Under the pieces are notes generated by a model that saw nothing but the letters and a program-made list of their open reading frames with translations, was not told where the DNA came from and did no database searches. 64,000 nt of DNA from the NCBI RefSeq assembly GCF_040581485.1, contig NC_090131.1:2852001-2916000 (forward strand), in the 5' to 3' direction. The stretch comes from Linepithema humile. Taxonomy: Eukaryota > Arthropoda > Insecta > Hymenoptera > Formicidae. The stretch's first letter is position 1. The number at the start of each line of letters is the position of its first letter. This document shows positions 1-12,585 of the stretch, piece by piece. Position numbers and translations under genes: made by a program.

Positions 1-3000
1 AGTCTCGTGCTGCAAAGCGCGACAAAAAGAAACTCGATTGGCACGCTGCGATGAATGCAGTAGTGCCGCGTTTTCGCGGTATTATTGGCAGACGTGTGAG
101 TTGATATATAAAAATGCAACAACACGATAGAATCAAATTAGAATCTGATATTTCTGATTCAATTCGCTTTTACGATTTTTCTCTTTATTGATTTATAATT
201 TTTTTGCGTTCCAACATCCGCGCCTCCGGTTTTTGCAGCTTTTTTTTGTCGTTTAATTCAACTTATGTTTAATAATTCCAAACGCCTCGTCATTAGGTAA
301 TTTGTTTCGATTCGTTTTGTAGCATGAAAAGAACTGTTGCTAGTTGTGAGGCACCCTGTAGATATACCGATAGCGACGTGTGGTACGAGGGAAAGGGATG
401 AGAGAAGATAGACCGGGCTCTCGACTCTACACTCCTCGCCTCCCCACGCCTTCTATGATGCGCCTCGACTCTTATCTCGCGCCTCGTTATCGCCGTTTAC
501 CATCGCACGGAGAGCGGCAAGTGGAGACTTGACGCGCGCACGTGTGTATGTGTAGCCGCGCATATATATCTTTTTCCCGCTCTTGCTCGGATCCTTCGGC
601 GATTCGATCCCTCGAGCTCCGCTTCGCCTGGAATTTCGTCGAGCCGGCCGGGGGAGAATTACTGTGCTGTAATCCTAGATGAGATTGTCCCGGCGGAAAA
701 GAAACCACGGAGGTGTACTGGAAGGTGCGATAAGAGCGCGCACCGATGTTCTATGAGCGCCGACTTTAGCCGAGCTGCGCGCGCTCGGTGTAATCCTGTT
801 TTGTTGCGGATCGCATGGATCGCAACCATTGCAGATTGCCGCATATCGAATCTGGTTCGTCTCGGCGCTCCGGTAACATCGCACACTAGCCCTTTGGTAA
901 ACTTGAGCTCGATACGGATTTTCTCATTGCATTCTATAAAGGATTGAACTGCGTGTAAAACCGTTTCAGCTGCGCTTTCCTCCAATAACAATCGCGATAT
1001 CGCGTCTCGCGCGAAATTTTTACAATCGCGATTCGAATTTTATCTCCACATAATGCTCGAAAACAATCCTTACTTATGTCTCGTTCGATTGCGAAAATAT
1101 CCCGCGGCGGTTTTCGTTTCACCAAAGCGGGCAGCGCCATTATTGCGACGTGTGTCACGTATCAAAGACACTTCGCATTAAAAGACGCGGCGGTGAAATG
1201 GGATAGCCAATGCCGAAGTTTATTTTAATTTATTTTCACGTCGCCGGGGAGTCTTATTGTCACCGTCCATTGTCTTGTCCCTCTCGGCCGCCATACATTT
1301 CTGGATCCTCTTGCCATCTTCTCTCCGATTCTTCGTCTGCGCTCTCAACTGGACGTACACTCGACCGTTTAGCTGTGTCTTCACCCCGGGATGTCTTACG
1401 CGTGTACAGAGCTCTATTCGTTTGTTCAAACAGTCCGCGCTGCTCGAGTTTCTTACGCTATTATGCACTGCATACACTCGTCGTGCACCGCGGTCGATTA
1501 CTTAAGCCACGGAGCAATGAACCGTGGGAAACGGACATGTTAAATGACGAAATCTACAAGACGAATACGATTAGCCTGGCGATCGATACATCGAAGTGTC
1601 AATAAACCGTCGGTTGATCGACTCAAGCGCGATCTCTCCGCGACGTTGTTCCAAGACGTACGCGAAAAGAAAAAAAAAACAATCAAAATTTATTCAATAG
1701 AGCACTCGATCGTTTTCATACCGCAGTAAAAAGTTTTGACGATCCATCAACCAATCGATCGAATGCTGTGTTAATAAATTTTTTGAATCTCCAACAAAAT
1801 TTATTTTCAGATCTGTATCTGGCCAAATTTTTAGATCTTTCAGCAAAAGTATTCTTTCCGTCACGATCTAAAAGTAAGAAAACCGACTCGCTTTACGTGT
1901 CGTGGAGATTGAGCGTTTGAAATTTCTTACGAGTTTTCAATTACACGCACGTTACGCAAAAAGCGACCGTCCTTCCATTAACGAATATCATTCCGACTGA
2001 GGATCGCGGCACGACCTCGATGTTTAAACGTCTCGTGGCGCCCGCGCGCGCGCTAAGGGACGTCGATATAGCCGTAAACGGGCGCGGCGACGTTCGAAAC
2101 GCGAGAGCAAGGCAGAGCCGCGCGGCGAGAGGGACGAAGGGGGAGTACGCGGAGGCTCGAGGTAAGAACGAACGCGAGCGGGAGGCAAGAGGGCCGTGCG
2201 AGACCCCCGTCAACGACAGCATACCGCCGCCACGGTATCGCTTCTTCATCGCATTCGTCGCGTCGCTCGACGCTACCACGACCCGCAGCTAATCATCATT
2301 ATTTAAGTACGGGGTTCGTTTTTCGCTACTGGACGGCGGCGAGTGTCGCGGACTCGCGGTGGCACATATCGATCCTCGACGGTGTCCTCCCCGCTCGGCG
2401 CCTCTCGACACGATCGAGATTTCGAAGCATTTTCGCTCATTTTGCGGTGCTTCTTTTTATCCGAATTCTTCGCATTTTATTTTTTATTATTGCTAACAAA
2501 ATTTTTCTTCCAAAAGTTTCATGCGCAACTTTTTCGAGAATTTACGACTCCTCCGAGTCCCGATTTTAACTTTTATAGCATTCGTCGTGCGACTGTTTTC
2601 GAAGCATTCTCACGACAGTGGCATCAAGAGATGCTTTCAGATCGGAAGCCGCCCGTATAATTGTAGTCGCGGCCGAACCCTTCGATGGCTGCTACGCGCC
2701 TGAAACTGAATTTCTAAGCATATTTCCGAAATTATGCAGGGTTCTCTAATTAACGTAGGAGAAATTCAATTCCCCGAGCGGCACACGGGCTCGACGGATT
2801 CTTTTCGCGCAGTCGCACCTATCTCGATCACCGGTTGTAAGCAGGCCCTACCGGTCCAATTAAAAATCCACAGATGTATGCAAACGGCCTTTTATTGGTA
2901 GGTTCGGCCTAACCGGGCATTCCAAGGTTTTCACGGGAATAATCGATTGCGCCCGAAGCCGCGCAAAACCCGGGCCAGGAGCAGCGCCTCTTTAGAATTT

Positions 3001-3225
3001 AACAGATCGCGATTACCGGTCTTTTTTGTTACTCGTTTGTTATTAGAAATGGAAAATGCGGTTTTTTTTGTAAACAACATTCACATAACAATTACTTTTG
3101 GAAAAATGATAAATATAGCGAGTGAAATTACTGGTTGCTTCGTCGTCGCGCTCGAAAAAAATTCTACGGCTTATATTGGAATTTATTTTAACGTCTTAAT
3201 ACTAAATACCAAAATCCTTTTATCG

Positions 3226-3248
3226 CTGTCAAGATATTATCTTGACAG
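3226..3248. repeat. Perfect 11-bp palindrome with one-base centre
   Basis: CTGTCAAGATA, one T, then its exact reverse complement. It lies in the large ds intron. Confidence 0.85.
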
Positions 3249-5610
3249 GGCAACATCGCGAAAGGGCGGTCCGCTGATGTCCATATTTAAAGCGGAATAG
3301 CTCGTAATTCGGCCGGTTACGATCGCGGAATGGACATCATCGCGGAGAAGCATCAGAAAACCGAAGAAATGAGGCGACAAAGTATCCACCGAAGGCGGCC
3401 ACACCGCGCACACAAGCTTCTCGCGGCGATCGTAAACGGGCGATCGCGTCGCGGGCTACCATCGCCCCTGAAGGAGAACGACCGGCTTCCTCTCGGCCGA
3501 CCTCGAGTGGGACAGACCCGTTACGAGCTAATTAGCAAAATAAGAGAAATTCTCGTCGCGAGTTACACGACGCGACCGCGCGTAGGCAAGATATCTCTCG
3601 TGCTGCGAGACCTTATACGATCTGATCATCGATCTGTGATTTATCGCGGTGCTCCCGATGCCAAGAAAGTTGCGGAGTGCTCTCGTGCGCGCGTTTCGGT
3701 GTGTGCGACGCGGCTTCCGGGCGTGGCGAATAATTAATACTCACGTGCACCTCGCGATAAATATAGTTCGTCCAGTGCAAATTGCATTTATCGCGTCTCT
3801 CTCTCTCTCTCTCTCTTTTTTACCAAAACAAAGACGAGGGAGGAAAAGCACCGCGAGGCGAAACGGAAGCGACCTCCACAGTGATTCCGAAGTAATTGTA
3901 ATCGACTCGCGGGTCCGTCTCGCTTGACGATTTCTTACCGCGCGATGAGCACGGTCGTATAAACGCGGACGTACACGACATATACGAACGTAGTGACTTC
4001 GATGCGGCCAATTGTGTGTGCGAGCGCAGCAACTGGCAGTCAGTTAACGATTAAAAATCAATAGTTAGCCTGGAGCTAGCGTAGATACACGACGTCGTTC
4101 GCGAGACAGTTAATCGCCCGCTGTTATTGGCCTCGCCGAGACTATTCTACAAGCGAGAGGAGGAGATGCGCTTCTGTTTAATGCGCCTCGCCGTGCAGAG
4201 TGTTTCATAATGTTTGCGAAATATTCATAAGGTTTGCGAAGCATCCCGCACATTTTATCGCGATAGTTAATCAGATGAAGGAGCAAAAAACTGAAAGATT
4301 CCCAGGGAAAAACGATAATGGCGCGTTATTAAATCCTACAAGAAGCGACGCGGGAGATCTCATCAAGAGCCGTCTAAACGCGAGTCGATGCGCAGTGTGA
4401 TACGGACATAGAAAAACTCCATTACATATAGGAGGATAATCCTGTCCAGTTTAGCGCCGTGATTGGAAGTCTGCGTGCAGACATCTTGATTTCAATATAA
4501 CGACTCCGCCACCGATCACAATTACTTTTTGTTCGGCTTTCTTGCGCGACACGAGTGTACACGCTCGCTCGCTCGTTCGCTCGCTCGCAGTCGCGCGAAT
4601 ATCGGAATATGCGCCAAGTGAATAATCGTCAGCTCCGCCGGTGAGTTACAACGACCCCGCCGGGGGAAGACTTTCAGTCAAATGAGATTGCACCTTGCAC
4701 GCGAGGACTAGACGAGAAGCGTCTCCTCGCGTCCCCCGCGCCCGCGCTTGATGCGCGGTTATTCATGAACGCGCGTCTGTCGATTAATCAAGAGCGCCCG
4801 TAATTGCGAACACGCGTCAAATGTCGCTCGCGAACCAGACGACCGTGACATCGGGATGCCTTTTTATACGCTATGATCGCGACGGGAATGGACGGCTCTC
4901 TTCGCACAGTTTAAAAAGTGTACCGCACCGCGAAAGAGACGAACGAATAATAATGAAAAACCGGTACTGTTTAATGATGAGTAATTCATGCCTTGCACCA
5001 GATTGTCTCCTAATTACACAGCGACACACATTTCGAGCTGTATCATAAATCGTATGCATGCTTGCCAATGAGACAAATAATGAGGAATAATAATTAGTTA
5101 GCCTCGCATTTGCGCGACTACGCTAAAATTATGCCATGAGCAGGCAGCGTGCATAATTTACTTTGAAAAAATTGTATAATGATTTATGAATTATTTCGCG
5201 CACGGGTAATCGTCGGTCAATCTAACGGAGCGTCATTTACTTTTCAGGCCGCATTTAGACAATTAATGTCCGAGTTGCGCGATTCACGTTCCCGCTGCAC
5301 AAAAGTCGCGGTATAATGTTTGAAAATAAACATTCAGCGGTTTTCTATTAACGCGGAACATTACCGTATGTTTGTCGCGGCGCAGGAAAATTTCCCCGCA
5401 ACACGACGACTTCATTTCAATATATCCTCCCGGCACCAATTAGAAGCTTCAGTTCGATTTCTCATGGCTAGCACCGCTGCCCACACAACACACACGCATA
5501 CACACACGTATGTGCGTGCGTATTAGAGTGGCAAATATAGCCTCGGGAGCATTATCGAAGAGAAATAAATAGCATCCTGCTACCGCGACTGCAGCACGAG
5601 CATCTTTGGC

Positions 5611-5656
5611 CTTCGTCTTCGTCATCTTCGTCGTCGTCGCCGTCGTCGTCGCCGGC
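5611..5656. repeat. (TCG/TTC)n trinucleotide tract
   Basis: An imperfect trinucleotide microsatellite in the ds intron. Confidence 0.8.
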
Positions 5657-7109
5657 GTGGTACGTCATGTACGTGAGAACGATTGAGGTGAAAACAGGAC
5701 GCATCGACGAACGGCAGCTAAAGGACGGAGACAGAGCGAGAGTCGAACGGGGAACGCGGAGGCGAGCGGGGAACGCGGAGTCAAGGAACTAGAAATGAAT
5801 TCCATTTGTGCGATTGAGAAGGGAAGACCGCGAAGCAGGATAGAGCGGGATAAGAATAGAGTAGGACAGCAAAAAGGGCTGGCACGGCCACGAGAAACAC
5901 GGCAACCAAAGACTCCGCCTCTCGTGGAAAGCAAAAAGGGAAGAGCGGAAAAGAAATTCGTTGAAAATGAGAAAATAAACGAATAATTAAAAAATTACGA
6001 GAAAGTTATATTAATTAAAGTTTATGCTGCAAATTTGCATTCACGTTGCTCGGGGCTGGAAAAGAGAGAAGACAACACCCCGACTGCTTTGTATTGTCAA
6101 TACTCGAATCTTGTTAATACTCGCGTTCCGGTACGGAGTGTTGCGCAGGTATGCAAAAGATGCCGCGGGTGCATCTGGCAACTGCATCGCGCACATTTAC
6201 GCGTGCGGCGATCGCGCCAACACGCATGCAGGATATGCTGATCAGTAACCATTGACCGCTATCATCCGAGACCACTTATCGATGCAGAAGGAAGGGGGCT
6301 TGTGTAATGTTCGCTCGTAGTGCAACATCTGACATGGAATCTTAATTTCTCCCATCGTATATTTTAACATCCTCCAAACCTGTTGAATTTGTTAATGTGG
6401 AATTTTCTTTATTTCAAATTTTTGTATCTTTCTAACTCGCAGACCTCGCTGCAAGACCGCTCGTAGAAATGTTTTGGATCGCGCCATTCGTGCCGAGAAC
6501 GCATAAGGACGCGAATCAGTAATGAGTACGTTATGGGTTTCTTCTTTGCCTCGGCTTCGCCGGCAAAAACTCGCTCTCGATTCGATTCACGACGTCGGAG
6601 GACGAAGGATGCGAAGAGGTGAAGAGGGTCCCAGCGTTGGACCGACGATCTCCGCGAATTAATCAAATATGCGAGTGATTTGTCTTCGTTACACCCACGT
6701 AGGCACCCCGGGGGGACGCGTGTGTAACCGGGATGACGAAGCCTTCGCAAACCGACACCGGCGGAAGAAAAACGTGACCGTGCTACATATGCACCTTGCG
6801 CGACGATTATTCTAAATAAAAATAACGCTCTGTGCGACGAAAGCAATACAGAACGGAAAATTGTTTTCACTTGTATTTCAAAACATTCATTTGTTCGTAA
6901 TTTTATAAATCATTTGTTGCTCCGTGCAATTAAAATTACGTACAGTAAAGTCTTGAATAGATGAGCTTTAATTCTTTTTCAATTTATTATCATTGGAAAG
7001 ATTATTCCGCATTTATTGCTGAGAATCTATTTTGCGTTACGGCAAACCGTATTTTAACGACGAGTTGTTTTTCGTTTGATTTACGATAAAAATTGAAACT
7101 GTGATACAA

Positions 7110-7129
7110 CGCGCGCGCGCGCGCGCGCG
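7110..7129. repeat. (CG)10 tract
   Basis: Pure alternating CG, a classic Z-DNA-prone sequence, in the ds intron. Confidence 0.9.
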
Positions 7130-7834
7130 ATTTGCGTGCGTTAATTTTATTATCCCCTAAGATTTATTGCCAAATGCGTTGTCGCGTATTTTAATGGCTA
7201 ACTTTCTCGCCACGGCGGCTTATGAGGAAGGGGACACAGATTTGTCCGGCGTGTCATACCCATCCGAAGTCGCGCGTCGAAATCCTTTTGCACGGGCACC
7301 AAGATACTCTCGAGCGCGGGGTATCTCGGCGTATCGGGATGCGGAGTAAATCGTAATTATATACGGGGAGTAGTACAGGATCGGCGGACCCTCCTCTCAC
7401 GGCGAGAGTCCACGGAAAAAGATCACGCGGACGTTTAATAACACGGGTACCGAATGCTGATGGGTAAGAGGTATCGCCGGGGATATAAAATCTACGTCTT
7501 CCAGACCAGTCTCGCGGTATTATACCAACGCATACGCGTAATTACACGCGCATCGCGCCTATACGTTCACGCAAGGGCAGTGTTTTATCCGTCGCGTATA
7601 CATTTTACGAATGAGTTGCTCCCAGCGTGTGTGCGTTGTGTGTGTGCGTGTGTGTATGCACCAAACAACCTCTCGAATACCACTGAACAAACTAAGAACT
7701 GTATCAATGTCAACGTACGGATGCTCATGGAGTTATTTAGCGTTGAGAATTAAGAAACTTTCGCACATCAAACTTCGGGACAATTTTGTTTTAATTCCCG
7801 ACCAAGATGAAATGCGCACCGCGATGTATACGCC

Positions 7835-7874
7835 TGTGTGTGCGTGCGCGCGCGCGCGTGTGTGTGTGTGTGTG
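7835..7874. repeat. Mixed (TG)n(CG)n(TG)n tract
   Basis: About 40 bp of alternating purine-pyrimidine sequence. Confidence 0.85.
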
Positions 7875-8056
7875 CTACGCCTTTCATACTCTTGCGTGCG
7901 TCGACGCAAAAGGGGAAATGGAGGAAAAGGACGAGTTGGATCGAGTATAAATAGCGGTCCATAAATTATGTCGTCCACGTACGCGACCGAGTACCATCTT
8001 TAAGGCACTGGTCGAACGACCGATGTCATCGATGGCAACGACATAGGCGTCATCGG

Positions 8057-8082
8057 CGACGACGACGACGACGACGACGACG
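8057..8082. repeat. (GAC)n microsatellite
   Basis: About eight GAC/ACG units in the ds intron. Confidence 0.85.
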
Positions 8083-9075
8083 GCGATGCAGACGTCACCG
8101 TGGAAATGGAAGTACGGCTCTTGGAGACCGTCGAGACGACAATGTTCCCGTCTACTTGCTTTTTCTACGCTGTATTGCGGGAAAAACTTGATCGCGCTCG
8201 ACAGGAGACATCTACTTTGCGGTAGATCCGCGGGATTTGTCGAAATGCGTCTAGGAAGGATATATCTCGGATCTCTCCGCCGAGTAGCTACATTCCCGTT
8301 TTGGCGCGGACCACGCGCGATCGATCGGATCGATCGATCGATCGGAGCAATTATCGGCACGCGTGCTGTGCATGCTTTACCGGCGTATATGTGTACGAGA
8401 TTGTCTGTAATTGGATGTGGCCTCGCGACGTGTTTTCACGACAACGCCGGCGGATAATGTAGAGAGTTTCATACCGCCGTAATGAATTGCCGTTGAACCG
8501 GATTTCAGACATCATTAATAAAACAGCTAATTGCCGATTGTGAAAAGTAAACCGAAAGGACTCTTTTCATCAATTTGATTAAGATCGTTTTTATATCGGA
8601 ACGACGTGTGTTAACGATCCACCTTTGACTCGACGCTGACAAACTAATGATTTAAAGCTCTTTCAGAAATCAGCCGTCCAATTACGCACCGTCCATTCAT
8701 CAAGCGAATCAGGGACACATCGGCGCGTTTTAGATCCGAAGGAAAAAGTCATCGCGACGCGTCGTAACTGCAACACTCCGCGATCCGGATTTCGATTTCG
8801 ATTTTCCCGCAACGTAGAAGTCTTACGGTTCTTGGCGTGCCGGGCGTGGGCGTGCAGACGGCCAACGGCACTCGTTATGCGAGAAACAGACGGCGGGCCG
8901 GCGCGCACGAATCGTTCATCACGGAATTGCATCTGCCAGCGGTAATGACCGGCCAATTTGGCTATTAATTGATTCCGAAGCAGCGGGACCGGGCGGCTCC
9001 GGTCGACTCGTGCGAGGAGGTCGAGCGAGGTCGATGTCGTGGAATCGATAAACCGCCATCATTCATTCGTCGATG

Positions 9076-9076
<1 letters not shown>

Positions 9077-9116
<40 letters not shown>
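9077..9116. repeat. (CT)20 microsatellite
   Basis: A pure 40-bp dinucleotide run about 1.1 kb upstream of the first ds exon in the window. Confidence 0.9.
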
Positions 9117-9119
<3 letters not shown>

Positions 9120-10206
9120 GTGTGCCTCACTCGTTTGCTACCCGACAAACGAAACTCGCATTATCGGATACGAATGTATGTACGGATGTGATTGTGTAAA
9201 CACGGACGCCTCTCGTTTGTGTGTGTACGTGTGTATGTATGTGACCGTACTCGCCGAAGATCCGCCGTAAGATTATGCCGCCGATCGGACACGACGCTTC
9301 GAGCGAGCAACACTCTCCGAACACAACCGTGACGAACGAGATCTCGGTAACGCGCGCGACAGCTCTCGTCCCAGAGATCTGCTTAGCGGCGCGCCTCGGC
9401 TTTCCCGCTTTTACGATGGGCCCAATGCCGCCGGAATTTTAACGAAGAATAAATTTGCCAGTTTACAGTGCAGTTAGCCCGAAGAATGTGTAGTGGCTGT
9501 CATTTAACTTTGCGTCTAATCTGACGATTTAAAGCACGAAGCCAACTGGCTGTTGTATTATCGGCAAGGTCAGCTGCCGCATTCTACTGCAATCTTGTGG
9601 AATATCCGGCTGATTTATTTCTCTGGAATATTTATCTTGCTTGTTACGAAAATGCTTTGAAGTCACGCCATACCTCGATATACTTTTCCGACAGTCGTTA
9701 TGCGAAACGGCTTTATTGGATAAAGACCGCCTCGTCGATATTGCAAAAACAAATCGATTTGTAACGTTTTCATTAGAACTCGGCACGGTGGATCGACGGA
9801 TGAGAAACTGACTTTAACTAGCTGTCGATCTCCCGGTTTGCCCGCAAACACGACGTAAGTATCGTGATTTAATAGCAACTCACGTCGATCAGCCCAGCGT
9901 GAACACGTCTGGCGAACTCGGGGAGCTATTATGAAAACTAAGTTGCGATAATGCGAATACTCATGCAAATGCAACCGGAGACAGAGTTACTTTTTGATAT
10001 CCGCGTCATAATTTATCGAGATTATCCCGATACAACTGTTTTAATTAGCCCTCATTGAACGAAGTGGACGACGAGACTTATTATGAATAAATTAACGCAA
10101 TATGTGTTTCTCTTCTCTCATTTAAGACTGTTTTCCCCTTTTATTTATATCTGATGCATGTGTATATCTGTATACATTATTTAAATTATGTATTTTGCAT
10201 TTCCAG

Positions 10207-10370
10207 GCGAACGGCCGAGCAGGTTTTATCTGGTAAGAGAGGAAGCTGATCTCTCGCTGGATCCCAACACGGGGATGCTGAGGATTCGACAGCCGCTCGA
10301 TCGGGAATCACGTGACAAATACGTTCTCAGCGTTGAGGCACGTAATGGCGGCTCCGTTGGATATTGCCAG
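10207..10370 (+). CDS. ds: ds exon a: C-terminal two thirds of a cadherin repeat
   Basis: Begins phase 1 after a CAG acceptor and ends phase 0 at CAG/GTAAAT. It encodes the strand-rich middle of a repeat with the typical LDRES segment. This repeat would be EC8 if the protein has 27 repeats (inference). Confidence 0.88.
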
Positions 10371-12550
10371 GTAAATTGCATATCCTCCAGATAATCATCG
10401 TCTCGGTATTAACTTACTGTAATCATAGGCGTTTATCCGTGTTCTCAGTATTTATCCTGAATGCACATATAATAATCCCGAGCGTGCGAAAAGTCGGACG
10501 CAATTTTTTCACGTTCTCGTTACGATGTTATTATATTAATACTCAATGCAAAACGTGCTGGTTAGCGGATTAGGATCGCATTTGAACAGACGCGGATTGC
10601 TTTACCGTTACTCGTTTTATATTCATCGTTATAAGTATTTTTTTATTTATATGGTTGAGAAAATATACTGTCCGATTGTTTTTGTTCGTCTTTATTTGCG
10701 TTATCCAGCGATGCGATATATCTCTCTCTCTCTTATTATTATAGATGGAAGTAATTGTGGAGGATGTGAACGACAACACGCCGTCATTCCGCACGACAAG
10801 CGTCCGCATCTCGGTGCCGGAATCGCACCCTCTCCACGTACCTCTGTACGTGGCGCACGCCACCGATCCGGATGCCACGCCTTCACTGCCGATACGCTAC
10901 GTTCTCAATCAAAATAGCAACGACTTGTTCGGAATAGACGCACGTACGGGCGAGCTCTATTTGGTAAGACGATTGGATTACGAAACGCAGTCGAGACACG
11001 GCCTCTTGATAACGGCCCTGGACGGCGCCGGGCTCTCGGCTAATCTCAGCCTGAGCGTCGAGGTGCAGGACGTGAATGACAACCCCCCAGCGTTCGAGAG
11101 GAACGAGTATCACGTGGAGGTTCCCGAAGGCGCCGGGCTCGATTCCCAGGTGAGAAAAATCTTCATTACACGCCCGTCACGCGGGCATTTGTTTGTCGAG
11201 AAGATACGGTAGGGTTCTTCGAAAAAGGAAGCGGGAAGAGGAGAAAGAAAGGAGTAAAAGCACGTTATAAAGGCTCGTCGTGTATACACGCGGGCGTTAG
11301 AGAGAAGAAGGGAGAGGAAGAAGTTCTGGATCGGATGCGACAGGCGGTGGAAGTTAACAACCTTTCTTCGGCCGTTCTTTCGCTCTTCATCGGTATCTCT
11401 TTGCGCCGATGGTTCCCTTTTTCCGCGGTCGGCTTCTTTTTGCTCCTGTGCGTTTCGCGTCCCGTCTCACGGATGCGTAATTTTATCCGGGACAACCAGG
11501 AAGAAACGCGCCCGTGAACCTTTGCTCTCTCTTGCATCATAAAGCGTACCACCGACTACCAGTTACCCTCCCCCTTCCGAGTACCTTCTTCTTCTTCTTG
11601 CGGAAGATAAGAGCCGATGGAGAAGGAGGAAGAAGAAGACGTTGACTCGCCAAGTTCACCTTGTGAGCAAAGAGAGAATTAACCCCGCGCCGGCTAGGAA
11701 CGAATTAACTGGACGTTGCATCGCGCCGCGCGAGATTAGCCGAGACGCTACCTCCGCGAGGTTACTCGACGGACCAGTTCGGGCCGCGAGATGGATAGGG
11801 AATGTCTGATAATCTGATATCCGGACGCGGCGTGCTGCCGCTGATACCGATTGCGAGCAGCCGCGAGTTCTGAGCGTCTAGGATTGATAGGTAACAGTCG
11901 ATAGGCCCGCGGGAGCGCTCCGCACGGTTCATCATTTCGCGAGCAGGCTCCAGCGCTTACTCGAACGCGATAGGAGATTCATCACGCCACGTACAGTTCC
12001 ATGAAAAATGGTGTTTTCATTTTGGATTCGAAAAATTCAAATTCTTCTATTACTTGATTTTCTACACATTTTCGATTGTTTGTACGAAAAGAATTTACAT
12101 CCGCTGCAATTAACGTTATCGAAAAAAATTCCTATAGAAATGACGCGAAACGATATTCGTGGATCTCAGATTTGGCCCGCGAGAATCGCCGACGGCGACG
12201 GACGTTCCTTGTAATTATCTGGCACACATCCGTTATTATTCGGCGAAAAATAAAGAGAAGATCGAGCACGTGAATTGGCGGAAAGCCAATTCGCGGTAGG
12301 TCGAGAGCGGAGAAAAAGAATCATTAGTCGCGAAACTCGTCGCGAGAGGGTCATCATTCGCGAGCGGCTGATAGATCCGATGTTTCCTCGCGATGGTAGC
12401 CACCGAGCGGACGTAATCCCGAATACAAGGATACCGATGACGAATGGCGGTGAGATTCTCGCCGCGAGATAGGCCCGTTAAATGACGTCACATTTTTAAT
12501 ACAACGTATACGCAGGTACGATGGAACGGAGACGTCGCGGCATCTCTCGC

Positions 12551-12585
<35 letters not shown>

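Larger units (their letters stand above)
1..10206 (+). other. ds: Large upstream intron of dachsous
   Basis: This stretch runs up to the first recognisable ds exon, whose acceptor (pyrimidine-rich tract then CAG) ends at 10206. The exon begins with the last two bases of a split codon, so a phase-1 intron must precede it and the earlier exons lie outside the window. No open frame here shows a cadherin motif or any other domain I recognise. The sequence is CpG-rich, with many simple repeats (near 5611, 7110, 7835, 8057 and 9077) and several AT-rich homeodomain-like cores such as TAATTA. Short exons or enhancers could be present but cannot be shown by eye. Confidence 0.6.

Noticed and set aside
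6409..6870. 153-residue open frame on the minus strand
   Set aside because: It has no recognisable domain and a composition typical of GC-rich intronic DNA, inside the large ds intron, so I treat it as chance.
7884..8360. 158-residue minus-strand open frame with poly-Val
   Set aside because: The valine run is the reverse reading of the (GAC)n microsatellite and overlaps other frames on both strands.
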